64,000 nt of DNA from Cycas panzhihuaensis (GCA_023213395.1 CM041465.1:238025741-238089740); one strand, 5' to 3'; shown: positions 21,289 to 33,830, counted from the first letter of the stretch. The notes: a model not told the origin generated them from the sequence alone. A program made the numbers and translations.

Positions 21289-22180
21289 TTGACCACCTTT
21301 ATCATTTGGCCCTACCTCCCATTGCGTTCTTGTAGTGTCTTGTTCGCTCTTTCTCATGAGTGCATTTATGGTGGCTCATCATTGCACTTTTTCACAGGGC
21401 CCTTCCATCTCATTTTATGTGCCACTCCCATGCATGTCCGAGTTTATACTCGTTTGGCTCACTTTGCCATCCTAGACTCATTTCCACAGCTCTTTTCTGC
21501 TCTTGGGGTCTCCAAAGGGAATGCTCCCCCCATCCGGGGGCATGTTTTGCTTCCTAAAGAGACCTTTGGTACTCTAGAGTATCTTTTCATCGCCCGCTCT
21601 TAGGTAGTGGTCAGCTTGCTTACTCTCAGCCTTGGGTAGCCTTATTGTTAGGTCCTCTTACCCTTCGCGACCACCTATTGCTTACCTTTCGAGTTTCTCT
21701 CTCGCTCCATTATTGTTTATTATCACCAGGACTTTATGTCACTCATGTCCCTCTACATTTTTACTGACGGTGGAAGCTGCAGTAACCCTAGACCTTCAGT
21801 TGATGCTTAGATCCTTCGCAGCCCCTCATGACACGATTTCTTATGCTCTGGGATCTTCCTACCCAAGGTAACCAATAATGAAGCTAATTACATGGCCATT
21901 ATTGAAGCCCTTACTGATGCTCTCTGTTTCCATAACAGACCTATCATTTTGCTTTGTGACTCTCAGGTTGTGGTGTCTTACCTCACCCAGGTTTACTAGG
22001 TGTGATGCCCTCACTTGAGAACCCTAGCTTTAACCGCCAGATCTCTCCTAGCTTGCTTCCAGTCTGTCGAAGTTTTTCATATTCCTTGGGCACTTAATGC
22101 TAAGGCGGATGGCCTTGTTTGCCTCATCCTTAAGCGTCACCTCCCTCTTCTTAGTGACTACCTTTGAGAGACTTGCTTGG
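21289..22180 (+). pseudogene. Element B second RNase H region, broken
   Basis: The RNase H proper starts at ATG 21745 with MSLYIFTDGGSCSNP. It then shifts frame to NNEANYMAIIEALTDAL and PIILLCDSQVVVSYL, and ends with FHIPWALNAKADGL (about 22076-22120), supplying the Asp, Glu, Asp and final Asp positions. Upstream, from 21289, an open segment (MTTFIIWPYLPLRSC onward) runs to a stop at 21603; I do not recognise it, and it may be an N-terminal extension of the same ORF. The domain is in sense orientation but separated from gag-pol by the antisense gene. Its placement after integrase differs from Tat elements in which the extra RNase H lies between RT-RNase H and integrase. Confidence 0.7.
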
Positions 22181-22510
22181 CCGGCCCTTTGCTCAGATCT
22201 CTGGTTGCCTTTCTTCTGGTTTACTTGTTTAGTCTATTGGGTGCCCTCACACCACTCATTGCATTTCAGCAATGAGGGCATCTCTCTCCTTCGTTCTCTT
22301 CATTTATAGATCGACTTTTAGACGACATATAAGCAACCCCTATGTTGTCCTCGTCTCTGTCTCCCTTGTCCACGCATTCCACCACGACACTCGCTGACAC
22401 CCTTGGTCCATATGTTATTCATGATTTATTTATATATGTACGCATGTACTATTAACAATTTTTGATTGCCAACATTCACCATCACACCATGCTTCTGAGC
22501 GATGAGGCTC
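22181..22510. other. Element B 3' untranslated internal sequence
   Basis: This is non-coding between the second RNase H and the PPT. Its last part (about 22440-22510) is shared with A. I see no gene. Confidence 0.55.
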
Positions 22511-22527
22511 TACTGCCAAGGGGGCAG
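22511..22527 (+). other. Element B polypurine tract
   Basis: tactgccaagggggcag abuts the LTR start TGTTTCC. The purine run aaggggg just before the LTR is the expected plus-strand primer. Confidence 0.8.
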
Positions 22528-25154
22528 TGTTTCCTAGCTACCAGGAATGGATTTGGGACGAGTCGACATAGGTAAGCTCATGTATGAGTTTCTCACTTCC
22601 ATTCTTACTTTTGCTTAGACGAGGTTGCTTAGTGTATTGCTTGATGCATGCTCGCCTATCATTTGTATGACTGCATTACTTTCTTGCTTGATCACATTGC
22701 TTGCACCTACCGCACGCCACTTAGCCTATGACGACCCACCGTGGGGGCACTCCTCAGTGAGTCATGCACCTCATATGGTACTCAGCCACCCACACCATCT
22801 CCATAGCTCCTCGACCACCATTGTTGGTCATGTTTCGCCCATGCCAATGTCCTGTCTCTACTTTAATTCTATTTCTAAGTGTGATAGGACCCCCGTTGAG
22901 ACCCGTTTCTCTCTTTTGGCCACTTGTCACCACCCAGGTGAATTCTCACCGCCCAAAGATTAACATACCCACTATTTGGATTAAAGCCCTAGTTCTGCGC
23001 TAATTTTAGCTTACAGGCCTGTACTACTATAAACTTAGCAGTACCATGATATTTACCGTGGTACCATGAAGTTTACCATGGTGCGATTATTTAAAATTAT
23101 TTTTAAAAATAGCCACAACAGTTCTCGCTCTTTTCACAGAACTGCCAAGTGGTGTTCGCACCTATTCATCTCCCCGCAACCCTAAATGCTCACTTAGGGT
23201 TAGGGGGAACATAAAACCCAAAAAGTGAATCATTTGGGTCTCTTCTTTAGCCATTTTTTCATTGCACTACTATAACTCTCTCTCCAGAACTGCCAGAATA
23301 CCTGCTCTTTGGCTCTAGTGATCCTTCCACAGACATACCAGTTGCATCTCAGGCTTGGCTCTAGCAGCTTAGACCCTCTCTTTGTAGGTCCATGCAGTGG
23401 AGAAAGGGATACTCATAGCAACTCAGCAATAAGCAAGCTCTAAGGTTCCAAAATCTCAGTTGTGCTCCCACGATTCGTCTCCTCTTCAGTCTAGCTTTGG
23501 AAGGCCTATCAAGCACATGTTTCTTCTCCTATTTTTGGCAGGAGCAAGCTCTGATTTCCTGCTGTAAGGTACCTCTTGAATGTTACTCCAAGTTTCATGT
23601 TTCTTCTCTTCTTTTTTATGAACAATTTCTAGCCATTTTTTGCTCTTGGCTTTGCACCTCACAGGAGCTTACCCATTACTCACTATTTTATTGTGCTCCC
23701 TCTCTTATTTCTTGCAAGTCCACTTCAAGGTGGTTGTGTAAGAGGGTTACACAAGGAAGGGTGAAGGGAGAAAGGTGGGGTCAGTCTCCCTTATTGACCT
23801 TCTCCCTAAGGGTCCAAACTGTTCCCTTCCTTCCTCTTTCACCTAATACCTCCCTTAGAGTTAGGCCAAGGATTTTGAAAACCTATTCTAGATTTGAAAC
23901 AGTGTTGGCAGCCCCTTGCCATGCTAGTTTCAGACATACACTTGCTAGTTTTGAGCACCACCTAAGCCCCAAAACCCTTCCTAGTTGGTCTGTAACCCTT
24001 AGCCCATCCTAACTAGATGATTTGTTGTTCATAGCACTTCGTCTCTTGGATGTACTTGTATATCATTCTGCTGGTCTATTTCCTCTCTTGCTTGCTATCC
24101 CATACAACTAGTATACTTTATTTTTTCCCTCCCTTGAGGCTATGTGGAGATATCTGTGGGTGAGTTGTCCATTCTGAGACTAACTCCTTCATTTTGGATA
24201 TCGTTTGGTGTTGTCGCTTGCTTGAGCTTTATTTAGAGTTTTAGAGTAGTGTGCAACATTTTTGGCTTGATTTACTATTAGTTTCTTTGTATTTACATAT
24301 ACATATAATAGGTATATTTGGCATCCCCTCTTCTACGAGGGAGAAACTCTCGTGTTATAATTAGTAGATTTTGTGGTAACAGAAATATGCACAAGGCGAA
24401 CTCATTGATAGGTTAGCTCCTTATTAGTAGTATTTCCTTGTTTCCTTTTTGCTGCCCTTGCTTTGCTTTGCTTTTTTTGCATGTTTGGGAAAGGTAAGAT
24501 AGCCCCTTGACTGCTTACAGTAACTGTCACTGGCTAGTCTCTTACCTATGTGACAAGTTCAAGTAGGAGAGTGCGTAAAGAATCAAAGGTCGCAACACTC
24601 CAACTGCACTACGTTTCTAGGTATTCTTCTTCTTCTCTTGTCCTTTCTTGCAACATTTCTTTCACACATATATTTGCATGCTAAAACATATAGGAAACAA
24701 AAAAGAGAAAAAGAACTCATCCTTGCATTTGTGCGTCTTTTGTTGATAGTTGCTCATATCACGTGTAAATAGTTTTCTTTGGATATGAGTTATCTATTCC
24801 TCACTTCCCCAACTAGTCCACACGTGGGATACCATACTACACACACTTTCCTACATGTCGCCTTCTCTCTCTCCTAAGAAAGCGTAACTCTTTAGGATCC
24901 CTCTTCCTCTTCCCGGCCATCTAAGGGCTAGGAGGGCCTCTCCTTTTGGGATGACCCAAGGCTTCACCTTACATCCTTCTCCAAAGATCACCCCAAAGTA
25001 ATTAGGCACCATTTACAGGTCCCAAATCTGCGCTCCAATGCACGGACACCCTGCGTGGTGTTTTTCTTGCCGATCGATCCCACTCATAGCTTGACTATAT
25101 CTTAGTTAGCCATATCTTACTAAACATAGGAGACCACCCCGCAGATGCATTTCA
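22528..25154 (+). repeat. Element B 3' LTR
   Basis: This is 2,627 bp, colinear with 8625-11207. Differences are mostly C/T and G/A transitions. It keeps the AGGTAAG site (22570-22576), the 20-bp repeats (23037-23090) and the acataaaaccc site. It ends gcatttca before the duplicated gtatc. Confidence 0.95.
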
Positions 25155-25159
25155 GTATC
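25155..25159. repeat. Target-site duplication of element B, right copy (gtatc)
   Basis: It is identical to 8620-8624. It also contains the fourth codon of A's gag (TAC on the minus strand), so the hit fell between codons four and five. Confidence 0.97.
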
Positions 25160-25407
25160 CTTCCATGGTCGAATCAGAATCTGACGATGAAAGAGGACGA
25201 TACCTGGGATCTTCTAACAATGGAGGCAAACTACGTAAGTGGCGAGAAAAGCATCGCATACAAAGCTTACTAACACTTTAGAAGAAGGAAAGAGCCATAA
25301 GGAGTGCACGCTGGGGGTTGCCGAATGAAGGAGATGAAGTGAAAGGAACCACTAGAAGGTAGTAATACCAACAGAAAGGGATGAAGACTAGCACCCTTAT
25401 TTGCAAG
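25160..25407 (-). other. Element A leader and gag start codon
   Basis: The untranslated leader between PBS and gag of A matches B 11228-11468. A's gag ATG is at 25166; codons one to four end at the B insertion. The 102-residue frame starting at 25586 extends out of the LTR and is not conserved. Confidence 0.8.
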
Positions 25408-25426
25408 TCCCCAGTATGGTCACCAG
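25408..25426 (-). other. Element A primer-binding site
   Basis: The minus strand reads ctggtgaccatactgggga, identical to B over this stretch, immediately inside the 5' LTR end. The tRNA-Arg-like assignment is the same as for B. Confidence 0.75.
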
Positions 25427-28162
25427 TGGATGCGCATCTATGGGATAACCACCTAGCTATGTAGGAATAGCGAGGATGATCGATGACAGTATCAGGGTGC
25501 AGATAGAAACCTACAAGCAAGGCGAGTACCATGTTGGGCATCCCGTGTGCTAGAGCATGAGTTCGGGGCCTACGGATGATACCCAATTACCTAAGGGTGG
25601 TTCCCCACTTCAACTAAGAAGAGGGAAGGCAAAGGATAGCCTGGATAGATTCTGAAGGAGAGTCCTTCCATCCTTAGGTGGCTAAAAGGGGAGGAAGAGG
25701 ATCCTCAAGGGTTTCCCTAAGGCTGAGGGAAGCAAACAAGAGCAAGGTAGGTGAATAGCCTACGACTAAGACCTTCTCGGTTGTTCGGCTAAGTCAAGGA
25801 AACCAAGAGAAGAGGAAGGCAGTGGGAACGATCAATCGGTCCAAAGTTCCCCGCTTTGAGGGTGCAACCAAGAGAAGCGAGGGTGCTAAGATACGTGCAA
25901 GTAAACCAAATTAGATATGATAAGCCAAGGGAGCAAAGGCAAGGTTTACAAGCTAAAGGAAAAGGCTAAGGGGAAAATCTTCCTACGAGCCCTTTCCTAA
26001 AGTAGGTATGGTATCTAAGATATAACATATAAAATGCAGACAAAAGATTTGATTTTATTTTTCTTTTATGTTGTCTAATTACTACTATGCAAACCTTTTT
26101 AAAAGAGAGAGAGTGAAACGAAGCAAGGGCGCATACCTGAGATGAGGGTGAGGTCGAAGCGACGATGCTTCCACAAGATGTCCAAATCGTTCCACGAAGC
26201 AACGACGGAGGGTCCCGATAGGGTGAAGCATGCGGCTTCCTTACCTTCCTCGAAAAGCGACACTAGAGTGCCGAAAAATGAAAAGGAAAGCAATAGTGGA
26301 AAATAAAATGCTATGATAAAATACAAATAAATGCACTTACCTAGGAGAAAGAAGGGAGGAGAAGTTCCTTACGTCTTCCTTTTACCTACAAGTAAGCGCA
26401 AAGATTCCCTTCCAGAGAAAGGAGACTAGCAACACAAGGAGGAGTACCAAAAACATATGTATGTGCATATGCCAAAACTAAATCTCTATACATATATGTT
26501 AGTACTCATAAATCACAAGGTTATAGCAATAAATTATAGTAAAAAATACCCAAATGGAAGGTATGTAAATAGGTGAGCCTCAGAGTGACCCACCTCCTGC
26601 AAAGGGCAACCCTACCCTCCCTTAAGAAGCCATAGGGCAATGAGGGTATGGTCAGATAGCTAGTCAGAATAGGGGCAGCAAAAGTGCAAAAGAGCCCAAG
26701 GAAGTCCTCAATGGGCCAGAGTGCTATAGGGAGCAAACTGGTCCGTTGAGCAAAGGATTGAGCTAGGAAGAGTTTCTGGGGCTTATGCGTTGCCCAGATG
26801 AGAGAAATGGGCCTACAAACTAGCGTTGCAATGGGTACAAACATTGGTTTTAGCAGCTGGAAACGGTCCTTTAATCCTCTGCCCACTCTAGCGACAACAC
26901 AGGTGCAAAGAGGAGGGTTTGGAGGGTGGAAGCCTCTTAGGGAGCGCAAAGGTGGTACGGAATCCACCCAGCTCTATCCTAAACCCTATGGAGTCTTCTT
27001 TGGCCATTGTCCTTGGCGTGAAACGCAGGAGAAGAGGCTCAAGCAACAGAGAAAAATTGAAGAGAAAGTAAGAAACAAACTCTTGAAACAAGGAGAAGAA
27101 AACTAATGATAAACATACACAAATCTGGGTATAAATTGAGCAAAGAAATGACTTTAAATCAATTAATACCTTGAGAGAAAGTGGGGGGCATTTGCCTTTG
27201 TAAAAGCCTACTGAGAAGAGGCTAGAAAACCTAAGAAAAGGCTAAAGTATAGCAGGTATAAAGCCCCTGCCGAGGCGGCTGAGAGAAATCCTGCTTCTGG
27301 GATGACTCGGTGATTGCCTAGGCAAAGAGACCCTAAAAACTCCTCAAGGAGGTCCTCTTCGGGGCGTGCAATAAGCTGTGAGGATGTCACGATGAAGCCC
27401 AAGGAGAGCTGGGTGTAGAGGAGCAGTTACAGGTCCTGGAAATATAGTAGAGTAGAAGAGCAGAGCAGAGAGTAGGGCATTTTTTGTTTGTATTCTTTCC
27501 AAAGAGAGCCAAAGAGATCCTAAAAATAAGTTGAGATGGGTTTAAATACTTAGCCCCAACCCTGATCGAGTGATTAGGGCTCGACTGATGTTGAGGTGGG
27601 TCAAAGGACACGTGGCAATTCCACAATAAATGCAAGAATTGCCACGATGATTTTAAAAAATAAAACATAATAGTCACACTGCAGTAAACTTCGCGGTACC
27701 ACGAAATTTGTCACGGTGTAGGACTAGAAGACCAAAGCGCCCAAACAAGCTAGCAGTGCGAGCTGATGTCTTAGGAGGCCAAGGCGGGCAGGCGCACTTG
27801 CCTAGAGGCAAACAATGGACCAAGAGCCATAAGAAAGACAATCATGGGACTCAAGGACACAACAAGGAGACCAAATGGTGATAAATTAACATACGAGTAA
27901 TCATCACATGAATTGAGTAAGCTATAAGGGGAGCATGGAAGATTGCTAGAAGTGACATAGCCACCGAGGTGCCACACTTACTGGGAGTATGCCCTTGCTA
28001 TAGTCTTCATAGGCTAAAGAGGTGTAGATGATGCAAACCATCTACGGAAAACATGTAGCATGCAAGTAAATACTCCTCATAAGAAGCGAAAGTAAGGTGA
28101 GAAACATGCCTGTACTTACCTGAGTCGACCTCTTCGTATCCATTCCCGAAAGCTAGGAAACA
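25427..28162 (-). repeat. Element A 5' LTR
   Basis: This is 2,736 bp. On the minus strand it starts TGTTTCCTAGC and ends gatgcgcatcca. It carries AGGTAAG at 28115-28121 and a block with cgcggtaccacg near 27690. It aligns with the B LTRs at both ends and at the repeats. Minus-strand open frames inside it are not shared with B. Confidence 0.92.
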
Positions 28163-28167
28163 AGGTC

Positions 28168-29260
28168 CTAACTCGTGGGACTTTAGATATGTTGGGAGCA
28201 TTACCTAGTACCAAATGGCTCATAAGGAGGTAGCCCACTTCTTTTATAGCAGGGGAAGTTATGATGTGAGAGGGGCATCCATTAGGATGATCAAGGTTTT
28301 AAACATTTCTTAAGTGGGGAAAATGATTATATTTGCCATTTTGTTCTAGATTTCCAAAAAGCAAAACTATAGAGACGTTGCTAGAGGGTGGATGGAGATC
28401 ATTAAGAGGTGTGAGGAGGGGTAGAGATTTGATTGTACCACCTTGATAGTGGCCAATATTACTACCCAACTTGACCAAATATGCCAACTTGACCTCAGTA
28501 GTAAAGTTAGGAGATGATGCTAGAGAGGGAGTAGTAGGTGCTAGCCTAGAGGTCAATGCAACATTAACTACTACTGAGAGGAGGCCATAGTAGCAGTAGG
28601 AGCAAAGATCCTAGGAGGCAATGAAGAGGTGATGCCATGGGTACTAACTATTGTAAGAGGTGATGCCCTTTCCTTCCTTAGCTACAACTTCCATTTATAT
28701 ATTTGATTTAGTGATTTATAATGTTAATTTCACATCACTATGTATATTAACACTTAGATCTACATGGCTAATATGTGTATGTGGAGGGCCAACCTCCATA
28801 GTGGATAGCAGGGAGCCAGGGTCTACATGACCGCATACTACTACATTTGCCCCTATTGTCAGGGTTCGAGACATATGGGTTGTAGAGGTCTAAGAGAGAC
28901 AAGTAAGGGAGGACTACCTATAGGCAAAGAGGGACCCGCTATAGGCTCAGGTGAGGGAGTTAGAGGCACAAGTAGGAGAAAGAGTGACCTAGGGAGCTTC
29001 GAGAGCTAACGTGAGGATCACAATCTTAGAGATGCAACTAAAGGTGTTCCAAGAAGAATGAGATCACCTCCAGGCATGATATGATAGACTCATAGACTAG
29101 ATGGTAGCTTAATCCTCCAACACATACACAGTGACACCTTCCCATAAGAGGCCAAGGGACGAGGGCCATGCGTGGGACAAGGGGAGCAAGTTTGGGACCC
29201 TATGATGACTCAAGAGGATCCTTAAAGGAGAATGGTCCCTAGACTAGGAAGCGAGGTGAT
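28168..29260 (+). pseudogene. Element C antisense PMD-gene remnant, cut by element A
   Basis: The plus strand matches the downstream half of B's antisense gene. Segments around 28560-28650 correspond to the Glu-rich tail, 28655-28780 to the intron, and 28830-29230 to the last exon, for example ccaagggacgagggcc against B's tail near RPRDEG. It has many stops. Matches are clear at 29030-29260 and weaker further left, so the first 400 bp are assigned by position. The PMD region itself would lie beyond A, outside the window. The open 60-codon frame at 28827-29009 is part of this remnant. Confidence 0.5.
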
Positions 29261-29732
29261 TGGAGGGCGATGCCCCATGATTATATCTAGATTACTACAT
29301 GAGATTTTACGTATGATTTATTTTTGATCTGAGGAAAGCTTCGAAACTCTAGGGGATTTCATACCACACATGCTGATGATTGTACATCCCCCTATAAGGA
29401 TTTTAACTTCTTAGAGCACATTATGCCATTGTATCATTATACTATTTTGATAACTATATATATATAGACAAAGGCCACATTAGTCTCTCTCCCTCTTTTT
29501 TTATATGGCTTTGCACTTTTGATTAGTTGTTGTGTATACACAAATGTACAGATATATGATATAAATGTATAGATATTTGATAGTATTAGTTGTTTTGATG
29601 GTGTTATTTACTTTTGTTCAGGGCTTAAAACACATATCAATCACACACAATCACCTAGATAGATTAGCTATTATCATATGATGCCTAGTTGAAAGGATTG
29701 CATGCCTCTAAGAGGTGAGGGTAATGATCTAG

Positions 29733-29734
<2 letters not shown>
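29261..29734. other. Element C spacer
   Basis: This matches A 1500-1760 at low identity, including a tata run near 29457-29466. It is non-coding. Confidence 0.5.

Positions 29735-29774
<40 letters not shown>
29735..29774. repeat. (AG)20 microsatellite
   Basis: Forty bases of perfect AG dinucleotide repeat inside the C spacer; absent from the matching part of A, so it arose within C. Confidence 0.95.
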
Positions 29775-29778
<4 letters not shown>

Positions 29779-30479
29779 TGATGGATACAAATACCCTAAA
29801 AGTCTTAAAATAAAAGATGAATCCCATTAATGAGTGCCCTCTCTAGGTGCCAGCTTACACTTATGGCTGGTTAACGCTATCTCCCATGGGGCTCAATTTG
29901 GTTTGTGGCTCTGGATTAACAAAAGATCATACATAGGTGTGGGAATGCTCTCTTATGAGGGTACATCCATCACTACCCATGAACTAAAGAGGGGCCCCAC
30001 TCATTGAGGAGAGATATGACACATTCAAAAATATGCATAGCTACCAATATAATAAGTAGAGATATCATAAAGCTTAAACACATGCCATGCCTATAATGAG
30101 GGCATCCAACATCATAATCGAATGGTAATTTAGGCTCATTTTAGAGCACATCATCAAAGGTAGGCCCAACATATCTGGGCCCACAAGTAGGAAGAGTTTG
30201 GTCAGAACCAAACTGAAACAAGGGACTTGACACACGACAAATCATGTGTGAAGGTTATGTGTAGGTACAATAGGCCTTAGTCCTTGATAAGGCTTAGGGC
30301 ACGAGGATGAGGCACTCTTATGAGTGGCATGTCAGTGTGTATGCTTGCAAGAAGACATCTGTGCGTAGTAGGAAAATGAGGGGAGTGGCTGGTTTAGATC
30401 CAACAACTCAAAAGATGTTGAAGAATCAGTGTGGGAGGAAAGGCTCACATGGGACACATCCTTAGGTGTACAGGAAATC
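29775..30479. other. Element C spacer and deletion junction
   Basis: At about 30121 the sequence aatggtaatttaggctcatt matches A at 2040-2060, just past the integrase stop. By about 30480 the match has jumped to A near 5300, upstream of RT. The 300 bp between are not clearly placed. No RT, RNase H or integrase motif occurs in any frame. Confidence 0.6.
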
Positions 30480-31330
30480 ATAGTGACATGTTTAGGAGGG
30501 GCTCATGGTCCTCAACATCTGACACAAGGTCACTTATGATAGCTAGGTAGCCATAGCTATCAACACCAATAGGTATAAATCTAGATAAATTAGGTTCATG
30601 ATAAGGCATGGGTTCATCCTAGTGAGGGTTGGTCCCCTAAAAAGGATTCCTCAAGGAAGGGAGTGGCTCCTCAAGATCACTATCTTTGACATCAAAGATA
30701 ACCAGGAAAACTAAAGGATTCATATAAGAAGGCATAGGCTCATGAGTGATAACCTTTACTTATCCTTTGTGGATAAACTTGAGTTACCCCTAGCATGAGG
30801 AACATATAACACCCATTTGATTGAGCTATGATCGACCCAACGAGAAGTTATACTTGACATCGACATTGAGCACAACAATGTCTACGAGGATGGTCTTTCC
30901 TTCTAATATGAGTGAGAGGATAATGATCCCAAATGGAGACTTCTTAATCCCATCATATCCTTGGCATTTCTAAGGAATGGGCTTGAGAGCCTCTATGCCC
31001 AACTTCTCTATCATCTCCATAGGCATAGCATTAACTGAGAAACCATCATTTACGAAGGTCCTCTTTATAGTAAAATTAGAAGTATCAATGGTAGTAACAA
31101 ACAGGTAATGGCAAAATCACTCTTGTTCACTAGGAGATGGAAGATCTCTTAAGTCAAACGAGATGATAGGCAATCTACAAGAAGCAGTTCCTATAGTGTG
31201 GACAGGAGCATCTTGTTGACCAAGAACTTCAAGAAGAAGAGTGCGTTGTCCAGGGAAACTCTACAAGACATCTATCATAGACATTCCTCTGGACATTTAG
31301 TATAACTCTTCAAGGATTGAGAAGGCTTTC
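30480..31330 (-). pseudogene. Element C aspartic protease, decayed
   Basis: The minus strand gives FVNDGFSVNAMP at about 31020-31060, in place of the active-site segment DNGSSVNAMP of B, so the catalytic Asp has become Asn. It then gives GYDGIKKSPFG and VLNVDVKYNFSLGRS, followed by NQMGVICSS. Stops replace several codons. Order relative to gag is as in A and B. Confidence 0.78.
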
Positions 31331-33830
31331 CCTTTCCCTATATGTTAGGAAAGGGCTCTTTAGAAATCATAATCTCTAAGATATACTGGAATGGTCTTTG
31401 AGACCGTGGGAAGCTCCATTATGGGAGCATCTCCGAGGGGTTGTTGTTGGGAAGAAGAGGCTTGGCTAGCCTCCTTAGTAGCTTGGGACTACATGATCGG
31501 GTGCATGGGGGTAGTCTCAAGCATTCAAATCACTCTCTTCCCTTTGGTTTTGGGTTGAGAGGATGAGGGGCGTTAAGACCTAGGACTTGATAATGGGGAT
31601 GGGTCTCTTCATCTTTTCCCCTTCACATGGTCAGAAGGAGCATCAGGGGATTGCCTCTTATTTTGTTCCCTCCTATTCTGGGTATATTGATCCCATTCCT
31701 TATGGTTTTGGAAAGGATCCCTATGGATAGGTTGATCTAAATTGGGCTTAGAAGCCCTTTTGGGAGAGGTGTTAGGATGTGACATAAGCTTGGGATGTTG
31801 TGACCAACATTGTGGGTCTTCACGTAGGCACTCTCCATGCATAGAGCATCGTTTCTTCTCAAAAGGAGGCTTTGTCTTCCTTACTTGAGGAGTTTAGGTG
31901 TTCCTACCCTTAGGTGGCATGGTTTGGGAGGTTTGATGAACAGGTCAATGTGACTCAGAAGAAGCTTGGTTTGGTTGGAGTTTTAATTCTCTAATCATAC
32001 ATTCAAAGGAACGTACGACTAAGATGAGGGGATCTAAGGTCCTATTGGATGTACTCATAGGAGGCCTTGGAGGTTGTGGTTGGCTCTTTTGGTCATGTGG
32101 GGGATGGGTTGCCTCATGATGCTGTGATTTTCTAGGAGGTTTCTTAAGACCTGCTTAGATCTTAATGGCCTCCAACATTAAGCATTTAGCTATGGCATAG
32201 TCATATGTTATCAACTCTATTTTGAGGACTTCGATGTGTGCCTAAGGATAAAGGGTGTTGACAAAAATATCTCTCTTCAACTCCTCAAGTAAAGTGGCCT
32301 TGGAGGAGTGAAGGAGATCATGAAAACATCTCACAAAGTCATGATTGAGTTCATTATGACCTTGTTTCAATGATAGGAGGGCTTTGACCCCACTTTTGAA
32401 GGGTTAGGCTACATCAAAGTAGTTGACAAACTTGTCAACTAATTGCTAAAAGGTTGAGATAAAATGGGTAGGGAGATGGTAGAACTATTTTAGTGTGTCT
32501 CCATTTAGGGATCTCAAAAATAGTTTCAATAGGATAAGGTCGTAGGCTTAGTAATTGATACATATCATGGAAAAACCCCTAATATGCTCAGTTGGATCCT
32601 ATGATGAAGTGTCGTCAAACTTGGGTACCTTAAGAGGATGAGGCGGTAGGTTGGTCTTAAGAGCCTCAATATAAAGAGGGATTGATTAATAGTCAACAAA
32701 AGGCTAGACCCCTGGTTGAGTTAGCGAATCAACTTGGGAAGTAGAAGGAGATGAGTATGGGTACCTAGTCCCACTATGTGGGGGATAAGGAGGAGGACTG
32801 TAAGAGGTATACAGGTTCCCTCCCAACTTATAGGAATTGAATGCCCCTATATGGGGATAAACCAAATAAGGGTATGGGTAAGATGATCTTTCCCCACTAT
32901 GAGGGTACACAACATACATAGTGAAAGCATGTAGGTATGCCCTTAGGGTAGCAATTACATAAGGGTGTGAAATAGGTAAGGGAACATATCACACTTGTAG
33001 AGGAGTTGTGTACGTAGTAGTACATAAGGTTAATGGTATTAAGTAAGGGACTAGGTTTTTACCATAAGCTCTCCCTACATGAGGTGTGACCCCATAGGGT
33101 TGGAATGGGTCCACCCCATAAGTTAGAAGGGGGTTTGGCCCCCCATGCCTCTAAGGTTGTGATTTATAACCTAAAGGCATATAGAGTTAGGGGTCCATAG
33201 GTTGTGGACAAGGGTGCATGGGGACAGATCCTCCATGACCTAAAGCATAGGAGTGAGAAGGTGCCTTAGGTGGGACCAAGGGTATGTACGTCACTATTAA
33301 TTGGAACAATGTAGTTTATGTAGGAGGTATGCTTAACCCTATTTGGGAGATCGACATACCTTAGGATGCCTCTTAAGTCAAGGGAGCACTCATTAGGGGG
33401 AACCATAGGAATAGACCTCAAGGGTAAAGAAGACATGGATTGTGATTATGCAGGGGGAATGATGGTAGAGGCAAGAGATGCAGTGCTTCAAAGGAAATGC
33501 TTTAACCATTTAGGAGGTAGATGAGCACATGCAGCTTTGAAGCATTCCCTCAACACTTCTACCACATCTCCGAGAAGAGTTCTAGCATGCTCGTATGAGG
33601 TGGAGGGCTACTCATGTTGAGCAAAAGTTGAGGGAAGGTGCTCATGGGCCGTCTCATCAAGATGAGAGTGGTCCATAGGGAAAGGTACCCCTACGTCATG
33701 TATAGGATAGGAATAAAAATCTAAATAGATTTATGTTAAACATCCAGGTAGTAGATGGGATCCTTACCTTCTTGGATGGGATCTTAGTGAGGGCAGGATG
33801 TTTAAGAATGATGTAAATTAGAAGTATATG
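31331..33830 (-). pseudogene. Element C gag, decayed
   Basis: The tail and zinc finger are at 31609-31870: CSMHGECLREDPQC, then PKRASKPNLDQPIHRDPF, close to RASRPNLDQPVHKDPF in A. The capsid part (32000-32700) matches A at the DNA level, with many stops. The N-terminal Pro/Tyr-rich part has an open segment at 32704-32919 containing YPHSGERSSYPYPYLVYPH. At the stop position shared by A and B, C has CAA (Gln) near 31975. The expected start near 33805 reads ATA rather than ATG. Confidence 0.75.

Larger units (their letters stand above)
8625..25154 (+). mobile_element. Element B: complete Tat-like Ty3/gypsy element nested in element A
   Basis: It is bounded by two similar LTRs (8625-11207 and 22528-25154), each starting TGTTTCC and ending gcatttca, with gtatc on both sides. 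Internal order is PBS, gag, protease, RT-RNase H, integrase, antisense PMD gene, second RNase H, PPT. In a 175-bp stretch compared by hand (about 8820-9000 against 22728-22905) the LTRs differ at roughly 13 sites, nearly all transitions, fewer than in A. B lies in the opposite orientation to A within A's gag gene. Every ORF has stops or frameshifts, though it keeps FMDD in RT and DNG in protease. Confidence 0.96.
1..28162 (-). mobile_element. Element A: Tat-like Ty3/gypsy retrotransposon (left end off window)
   Basis: Reading on the minus strand, the order is 5' LTR (25427-28162), PBS, leader, gag, protease, RT-RNase H, integrase, antisense-gene remnant, second RNase H, PPT, and the first 235 bp of the 3' LTR (1-235). 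The body is interrupted by element B at 8625-25154. The lineage call rests on the long LTRs, an integrase that ends without a chromodomain, the tRNA-Arg-like PBS, and the extra RNase H and antisense ORF after integrase; extra ORFs of this kind are known from Tat-lineage elements. The two LTR samples that can be compared (1-235 and 27926-28162) differ at about 38 of 235 sites by hand count. All coding regions carry stops, so A is dead. The five bases after the right LTR are aggtc, but the matching target duplication lies outside the window. Confidence 0.92.

Noticed and set aside
26521-28201. Minus-strand frames of 60-150 codons in the A 5' LTR
   Set aside because: None is conserved in the B LTRs, and all lie within the repeat.
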